Shown here piece after piece: positions 26,732 to 36,700 of a DNA stretch of 64,000 nucleotides (position 1 is the stretch's first letter; every line of letters starts with the position of its first letter). Position numbers and translations under genes: made by a program. The notes under the pieces were generated by a model. The model did not search any database. It was not told the DNA's origin and was given only the letters and a program-made list of their open reading frames with translations. Source of the DNA: Streptomyces cellulosae (GTDB taxonomy: Bacteria > Actinomycetota > Actinomycetes > Streptomycetales > Streptomycetaceae). The stretch covers positions 1-64,000 of the forward strand of contig NZ_JOEV01000037.1 in NCBI RefSeq assembly GCF_000721105.1. Reading direction: 5' to 3'.

Positions 26732-28621
26732 ATGGGAACGTACGAGGATGTCTTCCGCGCCAGCACCGAGGACCCGGAGAGTTTCTGGCTGAAGGCGGCA
26801 GAGGGCGTCGACTGGGACGTCACTCCGCAGTGCGCCCTGGACTCCTCTGGCGCCCCGTTCTACCGCTGGTTCCCCGACGGACGGCTCAACGTCTGTTTCA
26901 ACGCGCTCGACCGGCACGTCCGAGCCGGCCGTGGCCAACAGCCCGCGCTCGTTCACGACTCCCCCGTGACCGACACCCGCCGCACCTACACCTACACGCA
27001 GTTGAGGGACGAGGTGGCGGCCTTCGCCGGAGCGCTCGCACAGCTCGGCGTGGGGCACGGCGACCGCGTGGTGATCTACATGCCGATGGTCCCCGAGGCC
27101 GCCGTCGCGATGCTGGCCTGTGCGCGCATCGGCGCGGTCCACTCGGTCGTCTTCGGCGGGTTCGCCCCGCGCGAACTCGCCCTCCGCATCGACGACGCGG
27201 CCCCCAAGGTGGTCGTCTCCGCCTCCTGCGGCATCGAGGGCAAGCGTGTCATCGCATACAAGCCCCTGCTGGACCAGGCGATCGAACTCGCCGTCCACAA
27301 ACCGGAGAAGAGCGTGATCCTGCAACGCCCGCAGGAGCCGGCCGCGCTGGGACCGGACGATCTCGACTGGGCCGAACTGGTCGCCGCCGCGGAACCGGCC
27401 GACTGCGTTCCGGTCGCCGCCACCGATCCCCTGTACATCCTCTACACGTCCGGAACGACCGGAAAGCCCAAGGGAGTCGTGCGTGACTGCGGCGGCTACG
27501 CGGTCGCCCTGCACTGGTCGATGGGCGCCGTGTACGACGTGGGCCCGGGCGAGACGATGTTCACCGGCTCCGACGTCGGCTGGGTCGTCGGGCACTCCTA
27601 CATCGTCTACGCGCCCCTGCTGGCCGGCGCGACGACGGTGCTGTACGAAGGCAAGCCGGTCGGCACCCCGGACGCGGGCCAGTTCTGGCGCGTCGCCGCC
27701 GAGTACCGGGTCAAGACCATGTTCACGGCGCCCACCGCCTTCCGGGCCATCCGCAAGGAGGACCCCACGGGGACGCTCACCGCCGACTACGACCTCTCCC
27801 ACCTGCGCTACCTCTTCCTCGCCGGTGAGCGCCTCGACCCGGAGACCTATCACTGGGCGAGCAATCTCCTGGGCGTTCCGGTGATCGACCACTGGTGGCA
27901 GACCGAGACCGGCTGGCCCATCGTCGCCAACCCCGTCGGCATCGAAGCCGCCCCCCTCAAGCCCGGCTCACCCACCCGCCCGCTGCCGGGCTGGGACGTC
28001 CGCGTCCTCGACCCCTCGGGCGAGCCGGTGCCCGCGGGCGTCGACGGCGCGATCGTCGTGAAGCTCCCCCTGCCGCCCGGCGCGCTCCCCACGCTCTGGA
28101 ACGACGACGACCGCTACGTCGCCTCCTATCTCTCCGCCTACGACGGCTACTACCTCACCGGCGACAGCGGCCACATCGACGACGACGGCTACGTCTTCGT
28201 CATGGGCCGCACCGACGACGTCATCAACGTCGCCGGACACCGGCTGTCCACCGGCAGCATGGAAGAGGCCCTGGCCGCCCACCCCGACGTCGCCGAATGC
28301 GCCGTCATCGGGGTCACCGACCAACTCAAGGGACAGGTCCCGCGCGGCTTCGTCGTCCTGAAAGCCGGCAGCAACCGCGAACCGAGCGAGGTCGAGGCCG
28401 AACTCGTCCAGCTCGTACGCGAGCGCATCGGCGCCGTCGCCTCCCTCAAGGACGTCACGGTCGTGGCCGCCCTGCCCAAGACCCGCTCCGGAAAGATCCT
28501 GCGCAGGACCATGCGCGGCATCGCCGACGGCCGTGACGAACCCATCCCGTCCACGGTGGACGACCCAGGCGTCATCGAGGCCCTGCGCCCGGTCCTCCGC
28601 CGCGACGGTCACACCTCGTGA
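26732..28621 (+). CDS. prpE: Propionate-CoA ligase (PrpE-type, AMP-forming)
   Basis: A 629-residue acyl-CoA synthetase of the acetyl/propionyl branch, activating short acids to acyl-CoA through an acyl-adenylate. The AMP motif is YILYTSGTTGKPKGVV, the acid-binding region has WWQTETGWP, the adenosine loop YYLTGDSGHIDDDGYVFV, the hinge GRTDDVINVAGHRLSTGSME and the catalytic lysine RSGKILRRTMR. SGVE-like PrpE features and the HRLSTG variant (acetyl-CoA synthetases usually have HRLGT) favour propionate. ATG 26732 has a strong AAAGGAG site, and the in-frame extension upstream to 26603 is not protein-like. Propionyl-CoA could feed the polyketide synthase locus five kilobases downstream, but that is inference. 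Confidence 0.85.
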   Translation: MGTYEDVFRASTEDPESFWLKAAEGVDWDVTPQCALDSSGAPFYRWFPDGRLNVCFNALDRHVRAGRGQQPALVHDSPVTDTRRTYTYTQLRDEVAAFAGALAQLGVGHGDRVVIYMPMVPEAAVAMLACARIGAVHSVVFGGFAPRELALRIDDAAPKVVVSASCGIEGKRVIAYKPLLDQAIELAVHKPEKSVILQRPQEPAALGPDDLDWAELVAAAEPADCVPVAATDPLYILYTSGTTGKPKGVVRDCGGYAVALHWSMGAVYDVGPGETMFTGSDVGWVVGHSYIVYAPLLAGATTVLYEGKPVGTPDAGQFWRVAAEYRVKTMFTAPTAFRAIRKEDPTGTLTADYDLSHLRYLFLAGERLDPETYHWASNLLGVPVIDHWWQTETGWPIVANPVGIEAAPLKPGSPTRPLPGWDVRVLDPSGEPVPAGVDGAIVVKLPLPPGALPTLWNDDDRYVASYLSAYDGYYLTGDSGHIDDDGYVFVMGRTDDVINVAGHRLSTGSMEEALAAHPDVAECAVIGVTDQLKGQVPRGFVVLKAGSNREPSEVEAELVQLVRERIGAVASLKDVTVVAALPKTRSGKILRRTMRGIADGRDEPIPSTVDDPGVIEALRPVLRRDGHTS

Positions 28622-28647
28622 ACGGCGCCGCCGACGCCCCCTGCCAC

Positions 28648-28905
28648 GGTGACGCGGCAACGGATCATCGAGCAGGCCGGCCATGGGTTCAAGCAGGACG
28701 GCAATCGACGGCTCCGGCATCTCCACGCTGACGTCGGATGCCGGACTCACCACCGGAGCGTTCTACGCCCACTTCGCACCCACGGACGACCTCGTGGCCA
28801 ACGTCGTCGCAGACGAATCGCGCACGCAGCTGACGAGGTACGGCACTCTTCGGCCGGGCCGCCCCGGACTCGGCGACCTCATTCGCCCATACCTGCCGCC
28901 CGGGA
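28648..28905 (+). pseudogene. TetR N-terminal fragment, frameshifted
   Basis: VTRQRIIEQAGHGFKQDG in one frame, then, after a shift near 28700, AIDGSGISTLTSDAGLTTGA and FYAHFAPTDDLVANVVADES in another, then a decaying effector domain (GRPGLGDLIRPYLPPG). It is the third member of the TetR subfamily seen at 16472 and 17245. The C-terminal half is lost at a junction with a hydrolase fragment lying on the other strand. Confidence 0.78.
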
Positions 28906-28964
28906 CCGGGCCCACCCCGGCTTCGTGCGGCACGGAGGACTGCCGTCAGCAGAACGAACCAACG

Positions 28965-29160
28965 CGGCATCGAGCCGGTGGAAGCGCCGACGCCCCGGTT
29001 GTCGAAGGTGATGACCCGACGCCTGGCGGCGATGCCGTCGACGACCCGGGGGTCCCAGTTGTCCAGGACCGCGGCGAGGTGCGTGATGAAGACCACCGGC
29101 GTACCCGAGTCGGGACCGAGCTCGCGATAGGCATAGGTCACTCCTCCGGCGGTGGGAGTC
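28965..29160 (-). pseudogene. Alpha/beta hydrolase N-terminal fragment
   Basis: First 65 residues of an alpha/beta hydrolase: GGVTYAYRELGPDSGTPVVF, ITHLAAVLDNWDPRVVDGIA and RRRVITFDNRGVGASTGS. The rest, with the catalytic triad, is absent. It faces the TetR fragment tail to tail, so a deletion here took the 3' ends of two converging genes. Confidence 0.82.
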
Positions 29161-29225
29161 CGCAATGGGAGGCAGCGGCCGGCCAAGCGCTCGCGCATCT
29201 GCTGGCGGACTCCGAAAGGCGGCCG

Positions 29226-29835
29226 GTGAGGGTCCCGAACGGTCTGATCGCGGAGGTGTTCCAACGCGCGCTCGACGCTCTGCTGCCGGCGGCACCGCCG
29301 GAACGGCGTGCCGTCCTGGCCGGGCCGGGCCGGGCCGGGCCGGGCCGGGCCGGGCCGGGCCGGGCCGGGGCAGCCTGCCCCTGCTGCGGACGTGGACATC
29401 CTGCTCGTACCGGTTCATCCGCAGACGGGTCGGAAGTGGACCCCTGCCGCGTCCGCCGCATCGGCCTACCTGGTGCCCTTGCCGTTCGGGGTGTGGCTGT
29501 GGATGGCGCGTCCTCAGCCGAACCTGCCCGTCCCCTCCTCGGGCCGCATACCCCACGACGTTCTCCAGGACGACCCGCTCCCCTCACGCCCCCATCACCT
29601 GTTTCGGGCCGACCTGGAAACGTTCCGGCACACCCTGGTCCGGCTGCCGGCCGTGCGCCGCCCGTGGCTGCGCACGATTCTCGACAACCTCACGCAGCAC
29701 CGGTCGGCCGGCCTCGTCTGGCCTCCGGCAGGGCCTTCCCGGCAGGCGCACCTTCGCCGACGGCCCGGACAGGTTGTTCGGAGAGGCTGGTTACGCGGTC
29801 GGCCGGGTTCGACAGGTTGGCGCGAAAACTCCTGA
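29226..29835 (+). pseudogene. Hypothetical gene interrupted by a pentanucleotide repeat (frame broken or switched off)
   Basis: I do not recognise this protein. Two stretches look coding by their G/C-rich third positions and protein-like composition: VRVPNGLIAEVFQRALDALL from GTG 29226 in one frame, and DVDILLVPVHPQTGRKWTPA, YLVPLPFGVWLWMARPQPNL and FRADLETFRHTLVRLPAVRR up to 29835 in another. Between them lies a run of nine CGGGC units (29321-29365). Gain of one unit or loss of two would join the frames into one protein of about 205 residues. It could be a phase-variable gene, a pseudogene, or a repeat-length sequencing error. Confidence 0.45.
29321..29369 (+). repeat. CGGGC pentanucleotide microsatellite
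   Basis: Nine uninterrupted CGGGC units followed by CGGG, inside a candidate coding region. Because the unit is 5 bp, any change in copy number that is not a multiple of three shifts the reading frame. Confidence 0.9.
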
Positions 29836-29846
29836 GGGCTCGTTCT

Positions 29847-29862
29847 GTTATTCCGGAATAAC
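29847..29862. promoter_or_regulatory. 16-bp perfect palindrome before the ArsR-like regulator
   Basis: GTTATTCCGGAATAAC at 29847-29862, a perfect palindrome ending 14 bases before the start codon of the regulator gene. It is AT-rich against the background. The most likely role is an autoregulatory operator for the two-gene operon that follows. Confidence 0.75.
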
Positions 29863-29876
29863 GTAACTTCGGGCTC

Positions 29877-30392
29877 ATGCCTGATGACCCCCTGCTGGAG
29901 CGAGTCGCCGCGCTCGAAGAGCGAGTGTCGCGGCTGGAGTTGGGCCCGCAGCCCCGCAGCGATGTGTTCTGGGCACTTGAGGGGCTGCGCCGGCGGCTCA
30001 CCGGCGATGGACAGGTGCTGTTCACCGGCGCGCTGGACCTGCCCACAGGCGAACACTACGAATGGCAGCAAGGCGCGGCGACGGAGAACCTGCTCGAAGC
30101 GAACTGGGCGGATCACGCCACGCCCTACGCCGCCCTGGGGCACCCGGTGCGGCTCACCCTGCTGCGTGCGGTGCTGCGAGGAACCCGGTCCGCGGCCGAG
30201 TTGCAGGAGACAGCCGGACTGAACACCACCGGGCAGCTCTACCACCACCTCAAGCAACTCACCGCCGCCGGCTGGCTCCAGGCCGAGGGGCGCGGGCACT
30301 ACCAGGTGCCCGCGGGCAGAGTGGTACCGCTGCTCGTGCTGTTGTCCGCGGTGGTGCCGGCACCGAACTCGACGACAAGGAGTGACTCATGA
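29877..30392 (+). CDS. ArsR-like winged-helix regulator with N-terminal coiled coil
   Basis: A 171-residue regulator. Residues 5-25 (LLERVAALEERVSRLE) form a short coiled coil, and residues about 85-145 a winged helix of the ArsR type (HPVRLTLLRAVLRGTRSAAE, LQETAGLNTTGQLYHHLKQL, TAAGWLQAEGRGHYQVPAG). The C-terminus is a hydrophobic helix. There is no metal-binding cysteine motif, so the signal is probably not a metal. Its stop overlaps the start of the serine hydrolase gene (ATGA), and a 16-bp palindrome lies just upstream, so it probably represses its own operon. Confidence 0.82.
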   Translation: MPDDPLLERVAALEERVSRLELGPQPRSDVFWALEGLRRRLTGDGQVLFTGALDLPTGEHYEWQQGAATENLLEANWADHATPYAALGHPVRLTLLRAVLRGTRSAAELQETAGLNTTGQLYHHLKQLTAAGWLQAEGRGHYQVPAGRVVPLLVLLSAVVPAPNSTTRSDS

Positions 30393-31477
30393 ACCGACGG
30401 AAGTTCTTGGGCTCGGTGGCAGCCGGGTCCGGTCTGTCGCTGTTACCCGGGCACGCCACGGCGGCCGACGGCGACCTGGCCGCGCGAGTGCGGCGTCACC
30501 TGGACCGCGCGCTGGCCGCCGGCAGCCCGAGCGTGGTGTGCGGCGTCATCCGCGACGCACACCGATACGTGGCGGGCGCATCCCAGGACGGCCCCGCACC
30601 GGGCGGCAGGACGGTGTTCCAGCTCGGCTCGATCGGCAAGACCCTCACCGCCACCGCGCTTGCGAGCGCCGCGTGTTCGGGCAGGGTCCGCCTCGACGCG
30701 CCGCTCGTTCTGCCCCCGACGTTCCACATTCCGCGCAAGGGCCCTCGGCGGATCACCCTGGCCGACCTGGCGACCCACACCTCCGGTCTGCCCTCACTGC
30801 CTCCGAATCTCCTGGCCGGAGCGGACCCCTACGACCCTTACGCGCACTACACGCTGGACGACCTGGCTGTCGGCCTGACCGAGACGACGCTGAGCACCGA
30901 GCCGGGCAGCGCCTACCACTACTCGAACCTCGGGTTCGGACTGCTGGCACAGTCGCTGGCCTTCGACGATGTGGATGCGATGCTGAAGCGGGAGGTGACC
31001 GCGCCGCTGCGCCTGCCCGACACGACGACGACCCTCAGGCCGGACATGGCCTCCCGCAAGACCGTCGGTCATCTCGCCGGCGAACCCGTTCCCGACTGGC
31101 ACGATCACGTCCTCAGCGGCGCGGGTACCTCTGTCTACACCACCGCCGACGACATGCTCCGCTATCTCGGCGCACAGCTGCGCCCGGAGCGCTCACCGTT
31201 GCGGGACGCGATCGAGCTGGCTCAGCGCCCTCACTTCACCGCCGACCAGAACCGGCGGCTCGGGCTCGGCTGGCAGCTCAGCACGCTGCCCGACGGCCGG
31301 GCTGTGACCTGGCACAACGGCGGCACCGGCGGATTCAGCACCTGTGCGGCGTTCAACAGGCGGAACATGACGGCGGTGGTGATGATGGTGAACACCTTCA
31401 GCGAGGAGTCCGACAGCGAGCCCCGCCCGGTCGACGCCCTGACCTTCGCCCTGCTCGCCGAACTCGACGCGGCCTGA
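30389..31477 (+). CDS. Secreted serine hydrolase of the beta-lactamase/penicillin-binding family
   Basis: A 362-residue class C beta-lactamase-like hydrolase (DD-peptidase/esterase group). The N-terminus is a Tat-type signal (MNRRKFLGSV, then a hydrophobic stretch and AxA-like ATA), so export in folded form is likely. The three active-site motifs are S81-I-G-K84, Y178-S-N180 and H309-N-G-G312. The HNG variant at the third motif is typical of esterases and peptidases rather than true beta-lactamases. Co-translated with the ArsR-like regulator. A cell-wall peptide, a beta-lactam or an ester could be the substrate. Confidence 0.85.
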   Translation: MNRRKFLGSVAAGSGLSLLPGHATAADGDLAARVRRHLDRALAAGSPSVVCGVIRDAHRYVAGASQDGPAPGGRTVFQLGSIGKTLTATALASAACSGRVRLDAPLVLPPTFHIPRKGPRRITLADLATHTSGLPSLPPNLLAGADPYDPYAHYTLDDLAVGLTETTLSTEPGSAYHYSNLGFGLLAQSLAFDDVDAMLKREVTAPLRLPDTTTTLRPDMASRKTVGHLAGEPVPDWHDHVLSGAGTSVYTTADDMLRYLGAQLRPERSPLRDAIELAQRPHFTADQNRRLGLGWQLSTLPDGRAVTWHNGGTGGFSTCAAFNRRNMTAVVMMVNTFSEESDSEPRPVDALTFALLAELDAA

Positions 31478-31945
31478 CCTTCTCCGCGGGGCCACGAAGG
31501 CTCGCCTCGATGGCACCGGCTCAACACGCCAGACCGAGGTACAGCCCCGCACTCGTCCGCTGCGCCACCAGCCTTTTTCCCGACCCTGCACCGCGGACCC
31601 CTGCCTCCCGGCTCGGCATGCCCTTCACCGCCGGCCGAGGAGGAGGGGCGGCGAGGTGATCACCCCCGGAACCCTGAGTCCGCGCATTCGGCTCGTCAGC
31701 CACGCCTGGGACGACGCGTATGACGGTATCCGCGCGATGGACCCGGTGTGTCGCCCCGTCAACATCATGTGTTCATGTTCTGCTGACTCCGAATATGGGC
31801 GTTTCAGGCATTGCCGGAAAGAACGGGAGCCCGCCCGCACCCCTGCTTCCCAGTGCTGCATGGAGCGCGCCTCGGATGGTCAATCGGCCGAACCGCGGGA
31901 ACACCCCGTCATGCTGTCCGACCCCTATGAAGGCATGGTGATCAG
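31478..31945. other. Upstream region of the FAAL-PKS operon
   Basis: About 470 bases without a recognisable gene. It must contain the promoter of the FAAL-PKS operon; an AT-richer stretch lies near 31765-31800. No clear operator palindrome was found. Confidence 0.5.
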
Positions 31946-33727
31946 ATGTCGTCAGCCATGGGCGACACGCTCAGCCGCCATTTGGCCCAGTCCGCCCAGC
32001 AGGCGCCGGATGAAGCGGCGTTCACCTTCATGGGATTCGGCGCCAACAGGGACGGAACTTCCGTCGAGTTGACGTGGAAGGAGCTGGACACACAGGTACG
32101 GACGGTGGCAGCAGGACTGCGCCGGGCGGGTGCGGTGGGCGAACGCGTAGCCATCGTGGCACCGCAGGGCCTCGACTACGTGATCGGATTCCTGGGGTCC
32201 GTATCGGCGGGCGCGATCGCCGTGCCGCTCTTCCCGCCCGATCTGCCGGGCCACAGCGAGAAACTGGCGGCTGTACTGGCCGATGCGGCACCGTCCTTCG
32301 CCATCTCGGCCCCCGAGCAACGGGAGGCGGTGGCTGATTTCTGCGCCGGCCACGGGATCGATTCCGGAGTCCGCGTCGTGAGCGTCGAGGGCCTGACCCA
32401 GACCGCTGGAACGGCCGGTACGCAGGATCGGACAGCCCGGGAGCCGCAGCCCGAGGACTGCGCCTATCTGCAGTACACATCCGGATCGACACGGACTCCG
32501 TCCGGGGTGGAGATCACCCATGCCAACGTCTGCGTCAACGCGCGGCAGGCCCTGGCGGCGTACGACGTGGGCGCAGGGCGCCACTGCTCGGTGAGCTGGC
32601 TCCCGATGTACCACGACATGGGTCTGATGCTGGCGATCGCCATGCCGGTCGTGGGCCGCATGCGATCCGTCATCATGGATCCCTTGGATTTCGTGCAGCA
32701 ACCGGTCCGCTGGCTCCGTTTGCTCACGCACTATGAACGCGCTCTCACAGCCGCACCGAACTTCGCCTACGACTACTGCGTGCATCGAGTGCCACCCGAG
32801 GAACGGACCGGCCTGTCCCTTGGATCGGTCGCGGGCATGATCAACGGCAGCGAGCCCGTCAGCCCGCGGACTCTCGAGCGGTTTTACGAAGCCTTCGCGC
32901 CGTCCGGCGTCCGCAGGACGACCATGCGCCCCTCCTACGGCCTCGCGGAAGCCACCGTCTTCGTCACGACGTCGCCCGCCGGGGAGGAACCGACCGTCAC
33001 CCCCTTCGACCGGGACCTGCTGGCACAGGGGACCGCACATGTCGCTGAACCGGCCGAAGGCGGATCCATCACCGAACTGGTCGCCTGCGGCCGACCGGCC
33101 GATCAGGAAGTGGCCATCGTCGATCCGGTCACCCGCCGTCGGCAGCAGGACGGGAAGGTCGGGGAGATCTGGCTACAGGGCCCGAACATCGGACGCGGCT
33201 ACTGGGGCCGCCCGCTGGACGGGGAGTCCTTCGGCGCCGTCCTGGAGGGCGGAGACCCGGCCGACCCGGCACAGCGCTGGCTGCGGACAGGTGACCTGGG
33301 AATCTGGCACGACAAGCAGCTCTATGTCACCGGTCGGATCAAGGACCTGGTGATCGTCGACGGTACCAACCACTATCCGCACGACATCGAACTCACTGTG
33401 GAAAACGCCCACTCCGCCATCCGACGCCACCACACGGCCGCGTTCGCCGTGTCCACCGACGAGGGGGAAAGGCTGGTCGTCGTCGCGGAGCACTCGCCCG
33501 CCGTCACCGACCCGGGCACCCATCTCGACGAGGTGACCCGAGCGGTACGCCGGGCTGTCTCAGTCACCCACGGTGTCGCCGTACACGACTTCGTCTACGT
33601 CCCACCCGGCTCCGTACCCCGCACGACCAGCGGCAAAGTGGCCCGCAGCGCCTGCCGTGCGCAATACCTCGCCGAAGCCCGTACGGCTACGAAGCACGCG
33701 GCGCTGAAGGGAGCCGGTACGGCATGA
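31946..33727 (+). CDS. Fatty acyl-AMP ligase (FAAL)
   Basis: A 593-residue fatty acyl-AMP ligase, which activates a free fatty acid as its adenylate and passes it to an acyl carrier protein instead of CoA. The AMP loop is YTSGST (177-182), WLPMYHDMGL is at 218-227 and YGLAEAT at 331-337. Residues about 338-380 hold the FAAL-type insertion (PFDRDLLAQGTAH, then ELVACGRP), which separates these enzymes from acyl-CoA ligases. The C-terminal part starts with GRIKDLVIVDGTNHYPHDIE and ends near TTSGKVARSACR. The stop overlaps the start of the PKS gene (ATGA), and that PKS begins with a carrier domain, as expected for its acceptor. The ribosome site is weak. Confidence 0.92.
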   Translation: MSSAMGDTLSRHLAQSAQQAPDEAAFTFMGFGANRDGTSVELTWKELDTQVRTVAAGLRRAGAVGERVAIVAPQGLDYVIGFLGSVSAGAIAVPLFPPDLPGHSEKLAAVLADAAPSFAISAPEQREAVADFCAGHGIDSGVRVVSVEGLTQTAGTAGTQDRTAREPQPEDCAYLQYTSGSTRTPSGVEITHANVCVNARQALAAYDVGAGRHCSVSWLPMYHDMGLMLAIAMPVVGRMRSVIMDPLDFVQQPVRWLRLLTHYERALTAAPNFAYDYCVHRVPPEERTGLSLGSVAGMINGSEPVSPRTLERFYEAFAPSGVRRTTMRPSYGLAEATVFVTTSPAGEEPTVTPFDRDLLAQGTAHVAEPAEGGSITELVACGRPADQEVAIVDPVTRRRQQDGKVGEIWLQGPNIGRGYWGRPLDGESFGAVLEGGDPADPAQRWLRTGDLGIWHDKQLYVTGRIKDLVIVDGTNHYPHDIELTVENAHSAIRRHHTAAFAVSTDEGERLVVVAEHSPAVTDPGTHLDEVTRAVRRAVSVTHGVAVHDFVYVPPGSVPRTTSGKVARSACRAQYLAEARTATKHAALKGAGTA

Positions 33728-36700
33728 CCACCACACATGGAGGGGATGCGGGATCCGAGCCGACGCGCACTGAGCAGGCGTCTCCCCCGGGGGCACCGGG
33801 TACCAAGAAGCCGACCGCCGCCGAGATTCGCTCCATGCTGCGTCATCTGGTCGCGGATATGTGCGGCGTACCCGGCGACGAGCTCGACGGCGAACGTCCC
33901 CTGACCGAGTACGGACTGACCTCACGTGACGCGGTCGGTCTCAGTGGACGGCTGGAACAGCTGCTCGACAGGACACTCCCCGCCACGTTGGTGTGGGAGA
34001 ACCCGAGCATCGAGCAACTCGTGCGCAGCCTGGCGTCGGGAGATCCGCGCGAACAGAGCACCCGTACCCCGGCCGCGGCCGAGCCCACCGACGGCAACGA
34101 CCACACCGGCGCCGACGCGATCGCGGTACTCGGTCTCGGATGCCGTCTCCCCGGCGGCATCAACGGGCCTGACGCCTTCTGGGAGGGGCTGCTGACCGGT
34201 ACGGACGTGGTGGGCCAGGTCCCGGACGAACGCTGGCAGCCCTTCGACGACGGGGCGTCCGAAACCGCGGCAGTACTGGCACGCACCACTCGCTGGGGCG
34301 CTTTCCTCGATGACATCGAGGGCTTCGACGCGGATTTCTTCGGGATCACGTCCGGCGAAGCCGAAGTCATGGACCCTCAGCAAAGACTCCTTCTCGAAGT
34401 GGGATGCGAGGCCCTCGATCATGCGGGAGTCCCGCTCTCAGCCCTCCAGGGCAGCGCCACGGGCGTGTTCGTCGGGCTCAGCGCGCTCGAGTACGGACAT
34501 CTGACCACAGCCGACGTGTCAGAAGTCAGGCCCTGGACGAGTACCGGGGCGGCCGGCAGCATCGCCGCGAACCGCATGTCCTACCTTTTCGATCTCCGCG
34601 GCCCCAGCATGACGATCGACACCGCCTGTTCCTCGTCCCTGGTCGCCGTGCACCAGGCATGCCGCAGTCTCCGCAACGGCGAATGCGACACCGCTCTGGC
34701 CGCCGGGGTCAACGTCCTGCTCTCACCGGCCATCACCGCCAACTTCGACCAGGTCGGAGCGTTGTCACCTGACGGCAGGTGCAAGCCGTTCGACGCGAGG
34801 GCCGACGGCATCGTGCGCGGGGAGGGATGCGGCGTCGTCGTCCTCAAACGGCTCGCCGACGCCCAGCGCGACGGCGACCGGATTCTGGCCGTCGTCCGCG
34901 GAACGGCGGTCAACTCGGACGGCCGCTCGGCCGGGCTCATGGCACCCAACCCGGTCGCGCAGGAGGCGGTGCTGCGCAGCGCTCTGCGTGACGCCGACGT
35001 GGACGCGGCCGCCGTCGGCTACGTCGAGGCCCATGGCACCGGCACCCTGCTGGGTGACCCCATCGAGGCGGGAGCCCTGGGTGCGGTCCTGGGCCGCGGC
35101 CGCCCGGCCGACCGACCGCTGCTGATCGGCTCGGTCAAGAGCAACCTGGGGCACCTGGAGGGCGCGGCGGGGATTGTCGGCCTGATCAAGACGGTGCTGT
35201 CGCTCCACCACGGGAAGCTGCCGGCCAGCCTCCACTTCCAAAGCCCCAATCCGCACATCGACTTCGCGGAGCTGGGCCTGCGCGTCGTCGCTGAGCCGAC
35301 TCCCTGGCCGACCGGATGCGGGCGCCCCGCTGTGGCGGGTGTATCGGCCTTCGGCTTCGGAGGCACCAACGCTCACGCCGTCCTCCAGCAGGCGCCTGGG
35401 CCGGCTCCGTCGCCCTCCGAGACACCGCGACGCGGCCGTCGGGACACCATGGACACGCGGGAGCGGACCGCCGAAGGCGTCCCGCACATCCTGACGGTCA
35501 CCGCGCGTTCACAGGACCGGCTCGGCGACGTTGCCACCGGTCTCGCCCAGTGGCTGAACGCACAGGGCCGTGCTCTGTCACTCACCGACGTCTGCCACAC
35601 CCTGGCACACCAACGCCGGGGACCGGCAGGCGCCGCCGTCGTCGGCCGAGGACTGCACGACCTCACCGCAGCGCTCGTAGCGCTCGCCAGGGGCGAAACC
35701 CCGACGTGTGTCGTTCCTCCACGGACGGCACCGGCGTCCGAAGCGGACCGGAGGACTCCACGCCGACCGGTTCTGGTCTTCTCCGGTTACGGCTCCCAGT
35801 GGACCGGGATGGGCCGCCGGCTGTTGCGCGAAGATCCCGTCTTCACCGCCGCCGTGGTCGAACTGGACCCGGTGTTCGAGGCGGAGACGGGCACCTCCCT
35901 GACGGACCTGATCTCCCGCACGGACGAGGGGGCGAGCGTCGACCGCACGCAGCCGCTCCTCTTCGGCCTGCAACTCACCCTGGCCGGCACGTTGCGCGCC
36001 TACGGAGTCGAACCCGGCGCTGTCATCGGGCACTCGATGGGAGAAGTGACCGCGGCCGTGGTCGCCGGCGCTCTCGACACCCGCGACGGCCTACGCGTGA
36101 TCCTCGCCCGTTCCACCCGGCTCGCGGCCATCGACCAGGAGCGAACAGGTGCCATGGCTGCCGTGGAGCTGCCGGAGGAAGCCCGCGCGGACGTCCTCGG
36201 CCGCTACCCGGATGTCGGCATCGCGGTGTACGCCTCGCCCCAGCGGTGCACCGTCACGGGTCCCGGTGGTCCTGTCGCCCGTATCGTCGACGAAGTCGAG
36301 GCGCAGGGGCGACTCGCCCGCCTCCTCCCTGTCGGCGGCGCCGGGCATTCACCGGCCGTCGATACGGTTCTTCCGGCGCTGCGCGACGCCCTCGACGGCA
36401 TCAGGCCGCGCGACGCGACCGTCCCGTGGTACGGGACGGTCCTCGACGACCCGCGCGCAGATGTCCATGCGGGCGCGGACTACTGGTGCGCCAACGCCCG
36501 CCGCCCCGTTCGTTTCCAACAGGCGGTGGCCGCCGCGGCGGACGACGGCCATGATCTCTTCCTGGAGATCTCGCCGCACCCCATTGCCCTCGTCCCGATC
36601 ACCGAGACGCTTGACGCGGTGGCCCCGGGGTACGGTCGCGTGCTGTCGACCCTTCGCCGCGACAGTGATGAAAGCGTGCACCTGCGCACCGCGCTCGCGA

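Noticed and set aside
29308..29380. Collagen-like or PGR-repeat protein
   Set aside because: The Pro-Gly-Arg repeats are merely the translation of the CGGGC microsatellite in one frame.
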